DNA of 64,000 nt, from positions 1,798,001 to 1,862,000 of the forward strand of contig NZ_CP031311.1 in the NCBI RefSeq assembly GCF_004799685.1, in the 5' to 3' direction. The position numbers were made by a program, and so were the translations under genes. Positions within the stretch are counted from its first letter, which is position 1; every line of letters starts with the position of its first letter. The DNA is from Halobellus limi (GTDB taxonomy: Archaea > Halobacteriota > Halobacteria > Halobacteriales > Haloferacaceae). Positions 15,562 to 24,216 of this stretch are shown here, piece by piece. The notes under the pieces are model-generated. The model was not told the origin of the DNA. It searched no databases and worked only from the letters and a program-made list of their open reading frames with translations.

Positions 15562-16659
15562 ATGCAACCGAGGGACCTCTCCGAACACGAGGCGTACGTA
15601 CCCGGCCGCGGGGCCGAGGAGGTGGCCCGCGACCTCGGGATGGACCCCGAGGAGTTGACGAAACTGTCCTCGAACGAGAACCCGCACGGGCCGAGTCCGG
15701 ACGCGGTCGCGGCCGTCGAGGCCGCCGCGCCCGACGTGAACGTCTACCCGAAGGCCTCCCACACCGACCTCACCGAACGGATCGCCGAGAAGTGGGGACT
15801 CGACGACTCGCAAGTGTGGGTCAGCGCCGGGGCGGACGGCTCGATCGACTACCTCTCTCGCGCCTTCCTGGAACCCAACGACGACATCCTCGTCCCGAAA
15901 CCGGGCTTTTCCTACTACTCGATGTCGGCGCGGTACCACCACGGCGACGCGTCGACGTACCGGATCTCGAAGGACGACGACTTCGAGCAGAGCGCCGAGG
16001 CGATCCTGTCGGCGTACGACGGCGAACGGATCGTCTACGCGACGACGCCGCACAACCCCACGGGATCGGTGCTTCCACGCGAGGAGATCCGGACGCTCGC
16101 AGAGGAGGTCGACGAGCAGACGCTCGTCGTCGTCGACGAGGCGTACGCCGAGTACGCAGCGGAGCCCTCCGCGATCGACCTGCTCGACGAGTACGACAAC
16201 CTCGCGGTGCTCCGGACGTTCTCGAAGGCCTACGGGCTCGCGGGGCTCCGGATCGGCTACGCCGCCGTCCCGTCGGCGTGGGCCGACGCCTACGCCCGGG
16301 TGAACACCCCGTTCGCGGCCAACGAACTCGCCTGTCGCGCCGCCCTGGCCGCGATCGACGACGAGGAGCACCTCGAACGCTCCGTCGAGACCGCCCGGTG
16401 GGCCCGCGAGTACTATCACGAGGAACTCGACGTGCCGACGTGGGACTCCGGCGGCAACTTCGTCCTCTGTGAGGTCGGCGACGCGACCGCCGTCGCCGAG
16501 GCGACACAGGAGCGCGGCGTCATCGTCCGCGACACCTCCAGTTTCGGTCTCCCCGAGTGCGTCCGCGTCTCCTGCGGGACGCGCGAGGAGACGAAGACGG
16601 CGGTCGAGGTGCTCAACGGGGTCGTCGCCGACCTGCGCCCGGAGGCCTCCGAGCCGTGA
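15562..16659 (+). CDS. hisC: Histidinol-phosphate aminotransferase
   Basis: A 365-residue fold-type I PLP enzyme converting imidazole-acetol phosphate and glutamate to histidinol phosphate in histidine synthesis. Conserved segments are KLSSNENPHGPSP, the PLP-binding ATTPHNPTGS, VVVDEAYAEY, and the Schiff-base lysine K222 in RTFSKAYGLAGLRIGY. The C-terminal arginine region is VRVSCGTREE. The length fits HisC. The stop overlaps the following kinase gene by four bases, so they are translationally coupled although not obviously in one pathway. Confidence 0.9.
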   Translation: MQPRDLSEHEAYVPGRGAEEVARDLGMDPEELTKLSSNENPHGPSPDAVAAVEAAAPDVNVYPKASHTDLTERIAEKWGLDDSQVWVSAGADGSIDYLSRAFLEPNDDILVPKPGFSYYSMSARYHHGDASTYRISKDDDFEQSAEAILSAYDGERIVYATTPHNPTGSVLPREEIRTLAEEVDEQTLVVVDEAYAEYAAEPSAIDLLDEYDNLAVLRTFSKAYGLAGLRIGYAAVPSAWADAYARVNTPFAANELACRAALAAIDDEEHLERSVETARWAREYYHEELDVPTWDSGGNFVLCEVGDATAVAEATQERGVIVRDTSSFGLPECVRVSCGTREETKTAVEVLNGVVADLRPEASEP

Positions 16660-17228
16660 GCCGAATCGCGCTCACCGGAACGCCCGGAACAGGGAAGACG
16701 ACCGTCTCAGAGCTCGTCGCCGAGAAGCTGGACATCGAGGTCGTCCACCTGAACGACGCGATCCGCGAGGCCGACCTCGTCGAGGAGCGCGACGTCGAAC
16801 GCGACTCGCTGGTGGCCGACCTCGACGCCGTCGAAGCGTGGCTCGACGATCGGGAGTCGAAAGGCGCAGACGGAGCCGTCGGCTCCGACGGGGCCGCTGG
16901 GGAGCACGAACGAGACGTCCTCGTCGAATCGCACCTCTCGCACCTCCTCGACGTCGACCGCGCTATCGTGCTCCGCTGTCACCCCGACGAACTTAACCCG
17001 CGGCTCCGCGAGCGCGGCGAGTCCGAGGACTCGATCGCCGAGAACGCAGAGAGCGAGGCCCTCGACGTGATCCTCGCGGAGGCGGTCGAACGGCACGGCG
17101 CGGAGTCGGTCTGGGAGATCGACACGACCGGCCGCCCGCCCGAGGCCGTCGCCGACGACGTGGCGGCCGCTATCGAGGGCGAGGCCGAGCCCCGCGTCGG
17201 CGTCGTCGACTTCGTCGAGTACCTATGA
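16656..17228 (+). CDS. Adenylate kinase family protein (AK6/Fap7-like)
   Basis: A 190-residue P-loop nucleoside monophosphate kinase. The GTG start leads straight into the Walker A motif (LTGTPGTGKTT), and an HLSHLLDVDRAIVLRC segment holds the Walker B-like region. The LID and helices end with the WEIDTTGRPPEAV motif common in archaeal AK6 homologues. AK6/Fap7 proteins act both as adenylate kinases and as ATPases in small-subunit rRNA maturation. It overlaps hisC by four bases and the next gene by four bases. An acidic/Gly insertion sits between residues 65 and 90. Confidence 0.8.
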   Translation: MSRIALTGTPGTGKTTVSELVAEKLDIEVVHLNDAIREADLVEERDVERDSLVADLDAVEAWLDDRESKGADGAVGSDGAAGEHERDVLVESHLSHLLDVDRAIVLRCHPDELNPRLRERGESEDSIAENAESEALDVILAEAVERHGAESVWEIDTTGRPPEAVADDVAAAIEGEAEPRVGVVDFVEYL

Positions 17229-17848
17229 CGCTGGATCAGTACCGCGACCTGGCCGATCGGCTGCTCGGGCCGTTCGTCGCCGCCGCCGACCGGGCGGGCT
17301 TGAGCCCCGACGGGGTCAGCGTCGTCGCCTTCGGCTTCGCGGTCGCCGCCGGCGGCGCGTTCGCACTCGCGGCGCCGGCGTGGTACGTCCTCGGCGCGCT
17401 GTTCGTGTTCTGCAACGGCTGGCTCGACCTCGTGGACGGCGCGCTGGCCAGGGAACAGGGCGTCGAGAGCGACGGCGGCGACCTCCTCGATCACGTCCTC
17501 GACCGCTACGCCGACATCGCGATGCTGGTCGGTCTCGCGGCCGGAATCGACGCCTACGCCCTCGGACTGGCGGCGGTCACCGGCGTCCTGATGACCTCCT
17601 ACCTCGGGACGCAGATCCAGGCCGTCGGGCTCGGCCGCGCCTACGGCGGCCTCGTCGGGCGCGCGGACCGACTCGCGATCATCGGCGTCGTCGCCTTCGC
17701 CGCCGCGCTGTCGCTGGCGGTGGCGTCCGTCCCCGTCCGGCCGCTCGGCCTGTCGCTCGTGGGGTGGCTCCTCGTCTTCTTCGCCCTCGTGGGACACCTC
17801 ACGGCGCTGCAGCGGTTCTGGGGCGCGTGGTCGGACCTGTCGGCGTAG
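17225..17848 (+). CDS. CDP-alcohol phosphatidyltransferase family membrane enzyme
   Basis: A 207-residue polytopic membrane protein. The catalytic signature D-x2-D-G-x2-A-R-x8-G-x3-D-x3-D is present as DLVDGALARE...GDLLDHVLDRYAD (residues about 68-98). The enzyme moves a phosphoalcohol onto CDP-archaeol, giving archaeal phospholipid head groups such as archaetidylinositol phosphate or archaetidylglycerol phosphate. Which head group is not readable. It is the third gene of an operon with 4-bp overlaps (hisC, kinase, this gene). Confidence 0.85.
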   Translation: MTLDQYRDLADRLLGPFVAAADRAGLSPDGVSVVAFGFAVAAGGAFALAAPAWYVLGALFVFCNGWLDLVDGALAREQGVESDGGDLLDHVLDRYADIAMLVGLAAGIDAYALGLAAVTGVLMTSYLGTQIQAVGLGRAYGGLVGRADRLAIIGVVAFAAALSLAVASVPVRPLGLSLVGWLLVFFALVGHLTALQRFWGAWSDLSA

Positions 17849-17862
17849 CGAGGTCGGCACCG

Positions 17863-17880
17863 CCGGAGAAGCGTCTCCGG
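17863..17880 (+). terminator. Hairpin after the hisC operon
   Basis: CCGGAGA-AGCG-TCTCCGG forms a perfect 7-bp stem with a 4-base loop, 15 bp after the stop of the last operon gene. No T-run follows, so it may act in 3'-end formation or RNA stability rather than as an intrinsic terminator. Confidence 0.35.
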
Positions 17881-17884
17881 ATAG

Positions 17885-18031
17885 GGGCAGGTTGGCGTAC
17901 AGTCGGCACCCGCTCGCGGCGACATCCTCGCCAGCGACGCAGTCGGTTTCCGCAACGCCGACCGCGTCGTCGCCGTCATTCCCCGCGTCGACGTGCCGAG
18001 CAACCGCGGCCCGACGCGGGGTGACTGTCAG
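17885..18031 (+). pseudogene. Possible gene fragment without a start codon
   Basis: After a TAG at 17882-17884 the frame stays open with strongly G/C-biased third positions and reads like protein (a segment DILASDAVGFRNADRVVAV followed by IPRVDVPSNRGPTR). There is no start codon and the end is ragged, passing into AT-rich promoter sequence. I do not recognise the family. It may be an eroded C-terminus or chance. Confidence 0.25.
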
Positions 18032-18129
18032 ATCACGGAGCGTCTGGTTCCGGGTTTCTATATAAACTCTCGCCGATCGGGTGAGGGCGCGGGACAAAAT
18101 TGATGCCCGATTCCCGTCTGGGTTGACGT

Positions 18130-18348
18130 ATGGTCCCCCAACCTGACACCGACCGCGGCTGCCCGAAGTGCGGCCACACCGAGACCGACGTCGGGACGAT
18201 CTCGACGACCGGCGGCGGGCTCTCGAAGATGTTCGACATCCAGACGAACAGCTTCAAGGTCGTCTCGTGTACGAACTGCGGCTACTCGGAACTCTACCGC
18301 GATACGACCTCCGGCACCAGCGACATCGTCGACGTCTTCTTGGGCTGA
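18130..18348 (+). CDS. Small zinc-ribbon protein
   Basis: A 72-residue protein with two CxxC knuckles: CPKCGHTE near residue 11 and CTNCGYSELY near 48, separated by a beta hairpin. It matches the layout of the predicted nucleic-acid-binding zinc-ribbon family (COG3478). One zinc would be bound by the four cysteines. It overlaps the following one-helix membrane protein by one base (TGATG). The role is unknown. Confidence 0.75.
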   Translation: MVPQPDTDRGCPKCGHTETDVGTISTTGGGLSKMFDIQTNSFKVVSCTNCGYSELYRDTTSGTSDIVDVFLG

Positions 18349-18521
18349 TGGCAGAGGGCGCGCTCCTCGTTCTCGTCCTCCTGTTCGCCGTCGGAGCGCC
18401 GCTGGTCCTCTACGCGCTCGTGCGAGCGGAGCACGACCAGCGGTCGACGATGGACCGTCGCGACGCCGAGCGGGCGGCGCGGCGGGATACGACGGAAGAA
18501 CCCGGCTCCCGCGACCCCTGA
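18348..18521 (+). CDS. Single-span membrane protein, unknown function
   Basis: A 57-residue protein with one hydrophobic helix (about residues 4-26, ALLVLVLLFAVGAPLVLYAL) and a charged cytoplasmic tail rich in Arg, Asp and Glu. Its ATG shares a base with the stop of the zinc-ribbon gene, so the two are probably translated together. No family is recognised. Confidence 0.6.
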   Translation: MAEGALLVLVLLFAVGAPLVLYALVRAEHDQRSTMDRRDAERAARRDTTEEPGSRDP

Positions 18522-18569
18522 TCGAGTCCGGTGGACCGATAAGCCCCCACCGCCGAGACGCGGTCAGGA

Positions 18570-19682
18570 ATGGACGATCCGACCCCGACGCGACGGCGGT
18601 TCCTCGAACTCGGCGGGACGGCCGCTCTCGGTGCGATCGCGGGCTGCAACACGGATGCACCGAGCGCCGGGACGGGGTCGCCGCGGGAGTCGAGGTCCCC
18701 GACGACCGCACCCAGTGACCACGCCGTCGACGCGCCAGAACCGTCGGAGGCGACGGCAGTAGACAGCCCGTACGCGCGAGTGTATCGGCAGGCCGTCGGT
18801 TCGGTGGTGCAGGTCCGGACGGACGGGGGCCGCGGGACGGGGTTCGTCGCCGAACCGTCGCACGTCGTCACGAACGCCCACGTCGTCGAGGACGCGTCGG
18901 CCGTCGACGTCCGGTTCAGTGAGAGCCGGTGGAGCGAGGGGGACGTCGTCGGCACCGACCCGCGCACCGACCTCGCGGTGATCGGACTGCCGGAGTCGGC
19001 TCCGAAGCCGGAGCCGTTGTCGTTCGCCGCCGCCGATCCGACCGTCGGGCAGGAGGTCGTCGCCATCGGCAACCCGTTCGATCTCGACGGCACGCTCACC
19101 ACCGGAGTCGTGAGCGGCGTCGACAGGTCCGCGCCCGCGCCCACCGGGGCGCAGATTCCGGACGCGATCCAGACCGACGCGGCGATCAACCCCGGAAACA
19201 GCGGCGGCCCGCTGATGTCGCTGGACGGCCGCGTCGTGGCCGTCATCAACTCCGAGACGGGCGAGAACATCGGGTTCGGTATCTCGGCCGCACTCGCCCG
19301 GCGCGTGGTGCCGCGGCTCGTCGAGAACGGCTCGTACGATCACTCGTTCCTAGGCGTCACGCTCGCGGGAGTCACTCCCGGCCTGGCTCGCGCGCTCGGA
19401 CTGTCCGGGCCGCAGGGAGTACTCGTCACCTCGGTCCTCGACGACGGCCCGTCGGCCGGGCGCCTCCGCGGCGGCACCGAGACGCGTCTCGTCGACGGAG
19501 CCCGTGTCAGCGTCGGCGGCGACGTGCTCCTGTCGATCGACGGAGAGACGCTTCGGACGACGGAGGACCTCAGCAGCCACCTGGCCCTCGAGACGCGACC
19601 GGGAGACACGGTGACGTTGACCGTCCGCAGAGACGGGTACGTGACCTCCGTCGACGTCGAACTCGGAACCCGACCGGAGTAG
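18570..19682 (+). CDS. HtrA/DegP-like serine protease, Tat lipoprotein
   Basis: A 370-residue trypsin-fold protease with a Tat signal (TRRRFLELGG) and a lipobox ending at C26 (AIAGC), so it is probably lipid-anchored outside the cell. A Ser/Thr/Pro-rich linker leads to the protease domain. The catalytic triad is H104 (TNAHVV), D134 (TDLAVIGL) and S211 (NPGNSGGPL). One PDZ domain occupies the C-terminal 100 residues (FLGVTLAGVTP onward, with DVLLSIDGETL). It should degrade or remodel misfolded exported proteins. All catalytic residues are intact. Confidence 0.9.
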   Translation: MDDPTPTRRRFLELGGTAALGAIAGCNTDAPSAGTGSPRESRSPTTAPSDHAVDAPEPSEATAVDSPYARVYRQAVGSVVQVRTDGGRGTGFVAEPSHVVTNAHVVEDASAVDVRFSESRWSEGDVVGTDPRTDLAVIGLPESAPKPEPLSFAAADPTVGQEVVAIGNPFDLDGTLTTGVVSGVDRSAPAPTGAQIPDAIQTDAAINPGNSGGPLMSLDGRVVAVINSETGENIGFGISAALARRVVPRLVENGSYDHSFLGVTLAGVTPGLARALGLSGPQGVLVTSVLDDGPSAGRLRGGTETRLVDGARVSVGGDVLLSIDGETLRTTEDLSSHLALETRPGDTVTLTVRRDGYVTSVDVELGTRPE

Positions 19683-19732
19683 CGACGCCGGCGGAAAGTG
19701 CCGTCACGTCGTCGGAATCGCGTGAGAAGGCT

Positions 19733-19776
19733 GTCGAAACGGGGCCGTCACGTCGTCGAAACGGGGCCGTCACGTC
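19733..19776. repeat. 22-bp tandem repeat upstream of the aMBF1 gene
   Basis: The unit GTCGAAACGGGGCCGTCACGTC occurs exactly at 19733-19754, and 19755-19776 repeats it with minor change at the end. Part of the unit (GCCGTCACGTCGTCGGAA) also appears just before, near 19699. It lies between the protease stop and the aMBF1 promoter. Confidence 0.7.
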
Positions 19777-19812
19777 GTCGGAACGAAGCGCGCCCCGTTC
19801 CCGCGGCGTGTG

Positions 19813-19820
19813 CTTTATAT
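19813..19820 (+). promoter_or_regulatory. TATA box of the aMBF1 gene
   Basis: CTTTATAT lies 24-31 bases before the ATG at 19844, matching the haloarchaeal consensus and spacing. Confidence 0.6.
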
Positions 19821-19843
19821 CGCCCCCTCGACTACGGCAGGGT

Positions 19844-20383
19844 ATGCCCCAGTGCGAGATGTGCGGCAGTGAGCGGCCGTCCCTGACGACGGTCAAGGTC
19901 GAGGGGGCCGAACTCGAACTGTGCGACGACTGCAAGGAGTTCGGCACCGAGGTCCGCACTGAGTCGAGTTCCTCCCAGTCGACGAAGTACTCGACGTCGA
20001 GCTCCTCGCAGTCCTCGGGTTCGAGCGGCTCTTCGAGCACGTCCTCGTCGGCCGGGAGCGGTTCCTCCGGCGGTTCGACCCGCCGCCGCGATATGTTCGA
20101 CGATATGGACGAGATCGCTGCCGACTACGACCAGCGGATCCGCGAGGCGCGCGAAGGCCTCGGCCTGAGCCAGGAGGAACTCGCGCAGTCGCTCAACGAG
20201 AAGGCGAGTCTGATCCGCAAACTCGAACGCGGCGACATCCTCCCCCCCGACGACGTCCAGAAGAAACTCGAACGGAAGCTCGAGATCTCGCTCGTCGAGG
20301 GCGGCGACACCGACGACAGCGACTGGTCGGGCGGGTCGTCGACGACGACGACGCTCGGCGACGTGGTCAAGCGGAAGGACTGA
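19844..20383 (+). CDS. Multiprotein bridging factor aMBF1
   Basis: A 179-residue archaeal MBF1 homologue. It has an N-terminal zinc ribbon (CEMCGSERP...CDDCKEF), a Ser/Gly-rich linker of about 45 residues, and a C-terminal Cro-type helix-turn-helix ([20 protein letters not shown]...[19 protein letters not shown]). In archaea aMBF1 binds the small ribosomal subunit and influences translation and stress response. The TATA box at 19813-19820 fixes the start. The linker is unusually long and serine-rich. Confidence 0.9.
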   Translation: MPQCEMCGSERPSLTTVKVEGAELELCDDCKEFGTEVRTESSSSQSTKYSTSSSSQSSGSSGSSSTSSSAGSGSSGGSTRRRDMFDDMDEIAADYDQRIREAREGLGLSQEELAQSLNEKASLIRKLERGDILPPDDVQKKLERKLEISLVEGGDTDDSDWSGGSSTTTTLGDVVKRKD

Positions 20384-20430
20384 TCTTCTGACCCGTTCGG
20401 GTCGAACGATGTCGGTACCGATTCCGATCG

Positions 20431-20440
20431 GTAATTTATT
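20431..20440 (+). promoter_or_regulatory. TATA box of tpiA
   Basis: GTAATTTATT lies 26-35 bp upstream of the GTG at 20466. This supports the GTG start over the in-frame GTG/ATG codons further upstream, which would fall inside the promoter. Confidence 0.55.
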
Positions 20441-20465
20441 TCGTCGCGGGGTTGCAACCGCATAC

Positions 20466-21110
20466 GTGTTCATCCTAGTCAATCTGAAGGCCTATCCGTG
20501 TGACCCGATCGAGGTGGCGACCGCCGCGCGCGACGTCGCCGAGGAGTCCGACGTCCGCATCGCCGTCTCCCCGCAGGCGGCCGACGTCGCCCGCGTCTCC
20601 GAGACCGGCGTCGAGACGTGGGCCCAGCACGTCGATCCGAACGGTCACGGGAGCCACACCGGCAGCACCCTCGCGGAGTCGGTCGCCGAGGCCGGCGCGG
20701 ACGGAACGCTCATCAACCACTCCGAGAAGCGACTGAAACTCGCTGACATCGACGGCTCGGTCCGGGCCGCCGAACGCGCCGGACTCGAGACCTGCGTCTG
20801 CGCGAACAACCCCGCACAGATCGGCGCGGTCGCGGCGCTCGGCCCCGACAGCGTCGCGGTCGAACCGCCGGAACTGATCGGCGGGGACGTCTCCGTCGCG
20901 ACGGCCGACCCCGGCATCGTCGAGGACGCCGTCGCCGCCGCCGCGAACGTCGACGAATCCGTGGACGTCTACTGCGGCGCGGGCATCTCCTCGGGCGAGG
21001 ACGTCGCGACCGCGGGCGAGTTGGGCGCGACGGGCATCCTCCTCGCCTCCGGCGTCGCGAAGGCCGACGATCCCCGCGCGGCGCTCGAAGACCTCGTCGC
21101 GCCGCTCTGA
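20466..21110 (+). CDS. tpiA: Triosephosphate isomerase
   Basis: A 214-residue archaeal-type (short) TIM-barrel enzyme interconverting dihydroxyacetone phosphate and glyceraldehyde 3-phosphate. The N-terminal NLKAYP includes the substrate-binding Asn/Lys, WAQHVDPN holds the electrophilic His, and VEPPELIG contains the catalytic Glu. [12 protein letters not shown] and [10 protein letters not shown] form the phosphate loop. Starting at the GTG gives [10 protein letters not shown] directly after Met, as in other haloarchaeal TpiA proteins. The gene serves both glycolysis and gluconeogenesis. Confidence 0.93.
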   Translation: MFILVNLKAYPCDPIEVATAARDVAEESDVRIAVSPQAADVARVSETGVETWAQHVDPNGHGSHTGSTLAESVAEAGADGTLINHSEKRLKLADIDGSVRAAERAGLETCVCANNPAQIGAVAALGPDSVAVEPPELIGGDVSVATADPGIVEDAVAAAANVDESVDVYCGAGISSGEDVATAGELGATGILLASGVAKADDPRAALEDLVAPL

Positions 21111-21135
21111 ACGGATTTCGGATGCAAACTCCAGT

Positions 21136-21888
21136 ATGACGCTCCGGCGATTTCTCGATCGGGTCGAGGATCCGAACAGATCGCTCGTCGTGCTCAACAG
21201 GCGGGCGCCGGATCCGATCCAGCGGATGCTGGGGAACCTCTTCGAGAACCAGCCGATTTCGATCGAGGAGGTCGACGTCCCCGACGGCGACGAGGACGTG
21301 GTTCTCGTCGTCGAAGACGGCTCGATCGTCGCCCAGTCACCGCTGGAGGAACTGCAGGACTCGATCCTGCTTATCAACTCCGACCTGTTCGTCACCGGGG
21401 CGCGTGAACTGGAGGAGGTCGAACTGCCGTCCGTGATCCGACGGCTCGACGACGTGCCGTTCTTCCTGCGGGGCTACCCCCAGTCGCACTCGGAGAAACT
21501 GCTCTTGATCCTGCTGTCGCGATACATCGAACGACGGGCCTGGGAGCGACGGGCCGGGACGCTCAGGGCGTCGTTTCAGGACCTCTCGCGGATCGAAGAC
21601 GAGATGGGGACCAACAGGGTGTACCGCACGCTGGACGATTCGCCGGTCGACGTCCACGTGTACGGCACGCCCGGTTGGGAGCCCCCGCGGGACTCGACGA
21701 TCACGATCCACGCCGGGTACGAGGAGGACTTCCTCGACTCGTGGTTCGTGGTGTACACGCCCCCGGAGGGCGACGAACACGTCGCGCTGCTCGCGCTCGA
21801 AGAGAGCCCGAACCAGTGGGCGGGCTTCTGGACCTACCGGCGACCGCTGGTGGCGGACATCAACGAGTACATTATGCGGCGGCTGTGA
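21136..21888 (+). CDS. DICT sensory domain protein
   Basis: A 250-residue soluble protein. The N-terminal segment (MTLRRFLDRVEDPNRSLVVLNR) and the pattern of alternating helices and strands fit the DICT domain, found with diguanylate cyclase and two-component proteins and thought to sense signals. No output domain is fused. A C-terminal part contains VVYTPPEGDEHVALLALEE and a Trp-rich FWTYRRPLV. It follows tpiA by 25 bp and converges on the HerA-like gene with a 6-bp gap. The function is unproven. Confidence 0.65.
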   Translation: MTLRRFLDRVEDPNRSLVVLNRRAPDPIQRMLGNLFENQPISIEEVDVPDGDEDVVLVVEDGSIVAQSPLEELQDSILLINSDLFVTGARELEEVELPSVIRRLDDVPFFLRGYPQSHSEKLLLILLSRYIERRAWERRAGTLRASFQDLSRIEDEMGTNRVYRTLDDSPVDVHVYGTPGWEPPRDSTITIHAGYEEDFLDSWFVVYTPPEGDEHVALLALEESPNQWAGFWTYRRPLVADINEYIMRRL

Positions 21889-21894
21889 GGGCTC

Positions 21895-23736
21895 TCAGTC
21901 GTCTGCGGCCTCTGCGTCCGTCTCCCGTACGTCACTCCCGCCCGTTTCCCGTTTCCCGTCCTCGCCGGTTTCCCGCTCTCGGCGGTCCGTCCCGTCTCCA
22001 GCCGTTGCCTCCGTCTCCTTCCCGGCGCCCTCGCCGGGTCTGAACGCGGCCTCGACTGCGGCGACGACCTCGCGCAACTCCTCGTCGTCGAGGCGGTCGG
22101 CGAACTCCTCGCGGACGAGTTTCGGCAGCGCGTAGGCGTACCGCCCGCGGCCGACGTGCTCGACGAACCCCGCGCGGCGGAGGAGTCCGTTCCGGCTGTA
22201 GGCGAGCTGCTTGTCGCCGACCTCGCCGGCCGCGACGTGCGCGTCGACCGGGTCGCAGGCGTCGATCTCGCGGTAGAAGGCGAGCATCCGCCTCGACGCC
22301 GGCGGCAGCGACCGAACGACGTCGCGCAGTCGCTCGATCACGTCCGCTCGGCCGGTCAGCGCCGCCGTCTCTTCGTGCGTGCGTTCGGGCGGAACGTCGG
22401 GGTCGGAATCGTCGGTCTCCGCGTCGTTCTCGGGAACTCCGCCGAGATGGATCTCGCCGTCGCTCCCGACGTCCATATCGAGTCCGGGATACGCGCCGGC
22501 GGCGGCCTCGCTGACGGCGACTTCCTCGTCGTCGACGGCGTCGTCCGGTCCCGATGGGGCCCCGTCGGCGTCCCGATCGTCGGTCTCGGCGACGGTGACG
22601 TCCGGGTCGTACTGGTCGAGTGCGGCCTGCTGCTCCTCGGGTCGACTGAGGTTTCGCCCCTCCCCGCCCCGGTAGGGCGACTCCGCGGTCTGGAACATCG
22701 CCTGGGTGAACTGCTCTGCCATCTGCGAGAGGTCGCGTGCCTCTTCGAGTTCGGATTCGAGCTGTCGGATCTTCGCCTCCTTCTTCTCCAGTTCCTGCTT
22801 CAGATCCGCGATCTCGCTCTCCCGGCGCGCCTTCTCGTCGGAGATCTCCTGAAGCTCGGAGACGAGATCGCCGTCGATCGATTTCAGTTCGGGTCGCTGG
22901 AAGTCGTCCAGGCCGGGGGTCGCGCCCGCGTCGAAGGTCTGTTTGCGGTGGAACTGGACGCGGCGGATCGACTCGTCCCAGTCGGTCATCACGAACGCCT
23001 CGCCGTTGCCCATATCCTCGATCGCGTCGGCGTACTCGGACCCGAGGATCCGACCGACGACCTTCGTGTCGTTGTTCCAGGTCAACCGGTGCCAGACGAG
23101 CCAGTCGCACTGCGTGATGAAGTCCTTCTTGACGTTCGCGGGTCGCTGGCTGATGCCGACGATCCCCAGGCCGTGCTTCCGGCCGCGCTTGCCGATCTTG
23201 ATCAGCATCTTGCCCGCCTCGGTCATCCCGCCGCCCTCGGGGATGTACTCGTGACACTCCTCGACGAGCATCAGGAAGGGCTTCTTGAGCTTCTTCTCCT
23301 TCGCGAACAGTTTCTTCGCGACCTCCGTGAGCAGTTCCTGTGCCTCGGCCTCTTCGAGGTAGCCGGAGACGTCGAGGATGATCGGGACGTTCTGTTCGAG
23401 TGCGAGGTTCGCAAGCTTCTCGGCGTGTTCGGGACTGACGACGATGTCGCACTCGTCGTCCGCTCCGGCGTGGAGGAGCTCGAACTGCTCTTTGAGTCCA
23501 TAGTACTCCCCATCCGTGTCGACTACGAGCACGGGAAAGTTGTTCGAGAGGAGGTTTTCGATGATCACCGACGCGGTATTCGACTTCCCGGAACCCGACT
23601 TGCCGGTGACGAACCCGCGACCGGTGAGAATGTCGACGACGGGGAGTTCGACCTCCGTTCCCGGCTCTCGGGTCCCGTCGCCCCCCGGCCCCTCACTGAC
23701 GGTCGCGACGCCGATGGTCTCGGTGTCCTCGGTCAT
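21895..23736 (-). CDS. HerA-like ATPase (DUF87) with coiled coil
   Basis: A 613-residue protein. Residues 20-270 form a HerA/FtsK-type ATPase: Walker A GKSGSGKSN, Walker B FLMLVEECHEY with catalytic Glu, and a sensor region GISQRPANV. A coiled coil follows (about 300-350, alternating Glu/Lys), then a disordered acidic stretch (about 385-460). A C-terminal winged-helix-like domain (ALTGRADVIERL to RLDDEELREVV) comes next, and a charged tail. Bona fide HerA works with NurA in DNA end resection, but no nurA is nearby. The architecture suggests a haloarchaeal side branch that pumps along DNA. Confidence 0.82.
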   Translation of the reverse strand: MTEDTETIGVATVSEGPGGDGTREPGTEVELPVVDILTGRGFVTGKSGSGKSNTASVIIENLLSNNFPVLVVDTDGEYYGLKEQFELLHAGADDECDIVVSPEHAEKLANLALEQNVPIILDVSGYLEEAEAQELLTEVAKKLFAKEKKLKKPFLMLVEECHEYIPEGGGMTEAGKMLIKIGKRGRKHGLGIVGISQRPANVKKDFITQCDWLVWHRLTWNNDTKVVGRILGSEYADAIEDMGNGEAFVMTDWDESIRRVQFHRKQTFDAGATPGLDDFQRPELKSIDGDLVSELQEISDEKARRESEIADLKQELEKKEAKIRQLESELEEARDLSQMAEQFTQAMFQTAESPYRGGEGRNLSRPEEQQAALDQYDPDVTVAETDDRDADGAPSGPDDAVDDEEVAVSEAAAGAYPGLDMDVGSDGEIHLGGVPENDAETDDSDPDVPPERTHEETAALTGRADVIERLRDVVRSLPPASRRMLAFYREIDACDPVDAHVAAGEVGDKQLAYSRNGLLRRAGFVEHVGRGRYAYALPKLVREEFADRLDDEELREVVAAVEAAFRPGEGAGKETEATAGDGTDRRERETGEDGKRETGGSDVRETDAEAADD

Positions 23737-23814
23737 CTATCGGATGCTCGCCCCCGCGTGGCATAGTTCCTTCCCCGTCGAACCGCGGGAACCCCCTCCG
23801 GGTCGAATGGTACT

Positions 23815-24017
23815 GTTTAGTTAGGAGTGAAATCGGTGGGAAGGATGCAGGGAAGCCCTCGGAAGCCCCCGCGTTCTCGACTCGATGCGCTCGCTGTGCT
23901 CCTCGTCGCTCACTGTGTTCGCTCCTGCGGTGCTTACGTCGCGCGTCGAGTCGAGAACGCGGCCCCTTCCATTCCCACCCGTCGGTGGTTTTCCGGGTGG
24001 GAGTCGCTTAACTAAAC
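23815..24017. mobile_element. MITE-like nested inverted-repeat element (203 bp)
   Basis: Ends form an inverted repeat, GTTTAGTTA (23815-23823) and TAACTAAAC (24009-24017). Inside is GGTGGGAA (23835-23842) with TTCCCACC (23972-23979). Inside that is a near-perfect stem of about 22 bp, 23869-23890 with 23941-23962, closing a 50-base loop. A smaller alternative hairpin pairs CCCACCC (23974-23980) with GGGTGGG (23995-24001). No protein is encoded. This symmetry is typical of a non-autonomous transposable element or a highly structured RNA. No clear target-site duplication is visible. Confidence 0.6.
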
Positions 24018-24216
24018 GCGACCGGTCGAATTCGGCGTACGTTTATTTACCAAGACGAGGCCAGGGTCCCCGTGACGTAACGAGTGTCCCGCGTCGGGGA
24101 GCGGTCGTTCGGCACGACGACGCGGGAGCGGAGGGACGGAATTTCCGTCCGGCCGGTGCCGACTGCTCGCCATTTGGCGTCCTCGAGCGATGCGACCGCG
24201 ACTCTATGGTCTGTCT

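Noticed and set aside
21895..23736. HerA-NurA DNA end-resection operon
   Set aside because: The ATPase is HerA-like but no nurA, rad50 or mre11 lies next to it, and the extra coiled coil and winged-helix parts differ from canonical HerA.
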